Below are positions 61,931 through 64,000 of a stretch of DNA of 64,000 bases, piece by piece. The position numbers were made by a program, and so were the translations under genes. The notes beneath the pieces were generated by a model. It made no database searches, was not told the DNA's origin, and saw only the letters and a program-made list of their open reading frames with translations. The stretch covers positions 1 through 64,000 of the forward strand of contig JAEOTM010000143.1 in NCBI GenBank assembly GCA_016839815.1, written 5' to 3'. The stretch comes from Candidatus Hodarchaeota archaeon (lineage in GTDB: Archaea; Asgardarchaeota; Heimdallarchaeia; Hodarchaeales; Hodarchaeaceae). Positions within the stretch are counted from its first letter, which is position 1; the number at the start of each line of letters is the position of its first letter.

Positions 61931-62632
61931 CTATTCAAATGAGTGTTGATCTAAATTTTGAAACTTCAGTGAAGATTTTTCATTTGGGACCTGTTCGTCT
62001 AATTTAACTATCTCAATATTTTCTAGCCCTGAATTCTCCAGCTGTTCAAGGAGCATCTTTTCGGTAGAAGCCTGATCGTAACCCAAAGCAATAGTATCGG
62101 GTTCATATTCGATTACAGTCTCTAGGAATTTGGATTGGTCAGGGCTTCCTTTAGCGGTAATATCTACGACTAATAATTCTTCTAAGAGTTTCATTCGATT
62201 GACTTGACTATTCAATGGTAATCTTCCTTTGGTTGATTCTACCATCTCATCAGAAGCCACTACAACTATAAGAATATCTCCTCCCTTTTTAGCCGCTTTC
62301 AAAGTTTTAATATGCCCTAAATGTATGATATCAAAAACTCCTCCAGTTAAAACGACTTTTAAATTATTTTTTCCTCCTTGAGTCAACTTGAAATGATTAG
62401 TGGGTTTAGCTAGTCTTTTAATTAGATTCATACTTGTTAAAACTGAAAGTAGTGCTTTTCCTTCCTCTAAAGTGCGGTCAAGCTTAATTGAAAAATCTTC
62501 AACCGTAAATGAGCCTTTTTCAACAGTTAATAAGTATGCTACCTTCAAAAACTCTTTTAACAAAGATTGAAATAAGCTTCCTCTTTCTACACCAGCATTC
62601 ACTAAATTGACACCTTCAATTTCAATTTTCAA
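61931..62632 (-). CDS. ribL: FAD synthase (RibL-like cytidylyltransferase fold) with N-terminal winged-helix extension
   Basis: A 233-residue protein. Residues about 90-225 match archaeal FAD synthase: VVLTGGVFDIIHLGHIKTLKAAK (GxFDxxHxGH), DILIVVVASDEM and ALGYDQ. It adenylylates FMN. Residues 1-88 look like a winged helix (ALLSVLTSMNLIKRL, FKLTQGGKNN), an addition to the ~150-residue common enzyme. The start is a TTG at 62632. It follows dphB after 18 bases, probably in one transcript with gcvH. Together with RibK next door it completes FMN to FAD conversion. Confidence 0.82.
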   Translation of the reverse strand: MKIEIEGVNLVNAGVERGSLFQSLLKEFLKVAYLLTVEKGSFTVEDFSIKLDRTLEEGKALLSVLTSMNLIKRLAKPTNHFKLTQGGKNNLKVVLTGGVFDIIHLGHIKTLKAAKKGGDILIVVVASDEMVESTKGRLPLNSQVNRMKLLEELLVVDITAKGSPDQSKFLETVIEYEPDTIALGYDQASTEKMLLEQLENSGLENIEIVKLDEQVPNEKSSLKFQNLDQHSFE

Positions 62633-62650
62633 AACTATTACATAAATCTA

Positions 62651-63469
62651 CTAGTCATTTCTAGTGTTTTTAATTGGATTTTTTACTCCCCATAAAACTG
62701 CAAGAGCTTCAACCTCTGCGAAATGCAATTTATCCGCACAGATTATTAGTGCTTGAGGGGGCCCAATGTTTAACCATGAGGTTGAATTCGCTACATCCTC
62801 CAATGAGCCTGCTTTAGTAAATTCATCCTGATACCCTAATTTTGCTAGACCAATTCCTATATTAAAATCATTGATGACATTTTCTTGAATTTCTGTTTCT
62901 AGATCAAATAATATTGAGATGGCCTCATCAATGGACAGAAATTTGTTTTCAAGAATATCTATATCAAGGAGAACTAGTGTATGAGCATCAATAGTTTTGT
63001 TCTGTTGAATGATTCTGTAAGGAAATTCACTTTTATTAGTACGGAAGGGACAGGTTACTGTTCGACCAAAACTATAAGAAGAAAGACCAGAAACAGAAGC
63101 AGCGGCAGAAATAACCGATGAATTATGAATAAGCTTGCAATTATAGTCCCTTTTCATAGCAGCTATACGTATGGAATTATGAGTTGTTGCGACAAAGGGA
63201 TCACCAGAAATGAGAATAGCAGCGGATTTTCCTTTAATCTTCTCAAGAAAAGTATCTTCTTCATCTTCTATGTCTTTTCTAGTTATGGGGATGATCTTTG
63301 CGGGAATCTGTTTCCAAACTTCAGGTTTTTCTTGAGAAAAGAAATTTGTATATGATTCCACAAAGATAAAGTCTACGTTTTTCAAAACTTCGAGAGCTTG
63401 TAGTGTACAGCTATTAAATCCATTAAGACCCATTCCAATAAAGTATAAATTGGTATTGGAGACTTTCAA
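62651..63469 (-). CDS. dphB: Diphthine synthase
   Basis: A 272-residue Dph5-like methyltransferase of the tetrapyrrole-methylase fold. NLYFIGMGLNGFNSCTLQALEVL, VFVESYTNFF-type FVESYTNFF, ISGDPFVATTHN and LIHNSSVISAAASVSGLSSYSFGRT are family hallmarks. It methylates the modified His of elongation factor 2 on the way to diphthamide. It starts at a TTG. It is the middle gene of gcvH-dphB-ribL on the minus strand; the reason for this grouping is not evident. Confidence 0.93.
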   Translation of the reverse strand: MKVSNTNLYFIGMGLNGFNSCTLQALEVLKNVDFIFVESYTNFFSQEKPEVWKQIPAKIIPITRKDIEDEEDTFLEKIKGKSAAILISGDPFVATTHNSIRIAAMKRDYNCKLIHNSSVISAAASVSGLSSYSFGRTVTCPFRTNKSEFPYRIIQQNKTIDAHTLVLLDIDILENKFLSIDEAISILFDLETEIQENVINDFNIGIGLAKLGYQDEFTKAGSLEDVANSTSWLNIGPPQALIICADKLHFAEVEALAVLWGVKNPIKNTRND

Positions 63470-63511
63470 GAGAGATCATCTAATACGAAGAACTTTTTTT
63501 GTATGATACTC

Positions 63512-63901
63512 CTATTCTTCGGAGCAATGACTACTATAATCTTCTGGAGACATTAGTTTATTCCAATCAGATTCAAGATCGGAAGGTTTCATTTTAACCA
63601 GCCAAGCCGAGTATGGATCTTGGTTAACTTTTTCAGGAGCACCTACAACTTCTTCATTTACTTCAATTACTTCTCCACTAATTGGAGCGACAAGATCTGA
63701 CACAGCTTTTACACTTTCAATCGAACCAATAACCTCTTTGAAGCTAAATGTTTCTCCCACTTCAGGGAGTTCAATATAGACTACATCCTTGAGAGTTTTT
63801 TGAGCAAAATCAGTTACTCCAACTAAAACGAATTCCCCGTCACGTTTCGCCCAATCATGTTCTGGTAAATATCTAAATTCAGGTAAAACTTTGTAAGACA
63901 T
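63512..63901 (-). CDS. gcvH: Glycine cleavage system H protein
   Basis: A 129-residue lipoyl carrier of the glycine cleavage system. RYLPEHDWA, GVTDFAQKTLKDVVYIELPEVG, IESVKAVSDLVAPISGEVIEVN with lipoyl Lys in ESVKA, and NQDPYSAWLVKMKP are all canonical. It would accept the aminomethyl group from the GcvPA/PB complex encoded 7 kb to the left. I use the ATG at 63901; a TTG one codon upstream is also in frame. The 96 bases beyond it to the window's edge hold its promoter area. Confidence 0.95.
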   Translation of the reverse strand: MSYKVLPEFRYLPEHDWAKRDGEFVLVGVTDFAQKTLKDVVYIELPEVGETFSFKEVIGSIESVKAVSDLVAPISGEVIEVNEEVVGAPEKVNQDPYSAWLVKMKPSDLESDWNKLMSPEDYSSHCSEE

Positions 63902-64000
63902 CAAAATACGTCCTATATTTAATTTTATTAGGAAAATGATCTACGACCAGAAAAATAACGAGAATATTTATCTGTTATTAGAAAATAACAATGATATTCT

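Noticed and set aside
1..64000. CRISPR arrays, insertion sequences, phage or plasmid modules, rRNA
   Set aside because: No regularly spaced repeats, transposase or integrase motifs, terminal inverted repeats or rRNA-like sequence were seen on either strand.

Overview
The window is a gene-dense, AT-rich stretch of an archaeal chromosome. Archaeal markers include ribosomal protein S25e, 20S proteasome alpha and beta subunits, an archaeal/eukaryotic-type LeuRS, FEN1 with a C-terminal PIP box, archaeal translin, diphthine synthase, a CTP-dependent riboflavin kinase, two A-type ATPase stalk subunits, an intron-containing tRNA-Lys, and two archaeal-lipid-type enzymes (a UbiA-family prenyltransferase and a geranylgeranyl-reductase-family flavoprotein). 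A Rab/Ras-type small GTPase next to S25e and an 11-subunit complex I suggests an Asgard archaeon, possibly of the Heimdallarchaeia. That placement is inference; there is no rRNA in the window to test it.

Layout. 0.3-8 kb: a nucleotidyltransferase-like protein with a GluRS-N-like front domain, an HD phosphohydrolase, S25e, membrane-lipid genes, a stomatin-like protein, a metallophosphoesterase and adjacent psmA/psmB. 8-17 kb: leuS, a wHTH gene, Hsp20, a UppP-like phosphatase overlapping a DUF457 membrane protein, a zinc-ribbon peptide and a reductase. 17-28 kb: one minus-strand operon encoding NuoA-B-C-D-H-I-J-K-L-M-N in canonical order with no NuoEFG. 28-30.7 kb: a B12-binding radical SAM protein, a small wHTH protein and a TPR-like protein. 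30.7-43.9 kb: a plus-strand block that reads as nucleoside uptake and catabolism: M24 peptidase, MFS transporter, phosphohexomutase-family protein, nucleoside phosphorylase, PfkB kinase, BMP-type binding lipoprotein, double-ATPase ABC protein, a single polypeptide carrying both permease domains, and a fucose/arabinose isomerase-like protein. 43.8-50 kb: M1 aminopeptidase, SDR epimerase, NAD-kinase-like protein and a stand-alone ThiI PP-loop protein. 50-56.3 kb: a GcvH-like protein, a PTPS/QueD protein, the small GTPase, a surface protein, and gcvPA-gcvPB. 56.3-64 kb: translin, tRNA-Leu, A-ATPase F and H subunits, tRNA-Val, fen1, pcm, a Trm5-like methyltransferase, intron-containing tRNA-Lys, RibK, and a gcvH-dphB-ribL group.

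How parts connect. The complex I operon gives a membrane proton-pumping module whose electron-input subunits are not in the window. The glycine cleavage P subunits and canonical H protein are present, plus a second H-like protein that keeps the lipoyl lysine. RibK and RibL face each other and together would convert riboflavin to FMN and FAD; both carry an N-terminal winged-helix domain. Translation starts often follow GGTGA or GGAG Shine-Dalgarno sequences, and TTG starts are common. In several genes the GTG of GGTGA mimics a start codon, so some starts are placed downstream of the longest possible reading frame.

No insertion sequences, CRISPR arrays, phage genes or rRNA were found. Less ordinary items are the fused ABC permease, the GluRS-N/nucleotidyltransferase fusion, the wHTH-FAD synthase fusion, and candidate operators upstream of the BMP, ribK and hsp20 genes.
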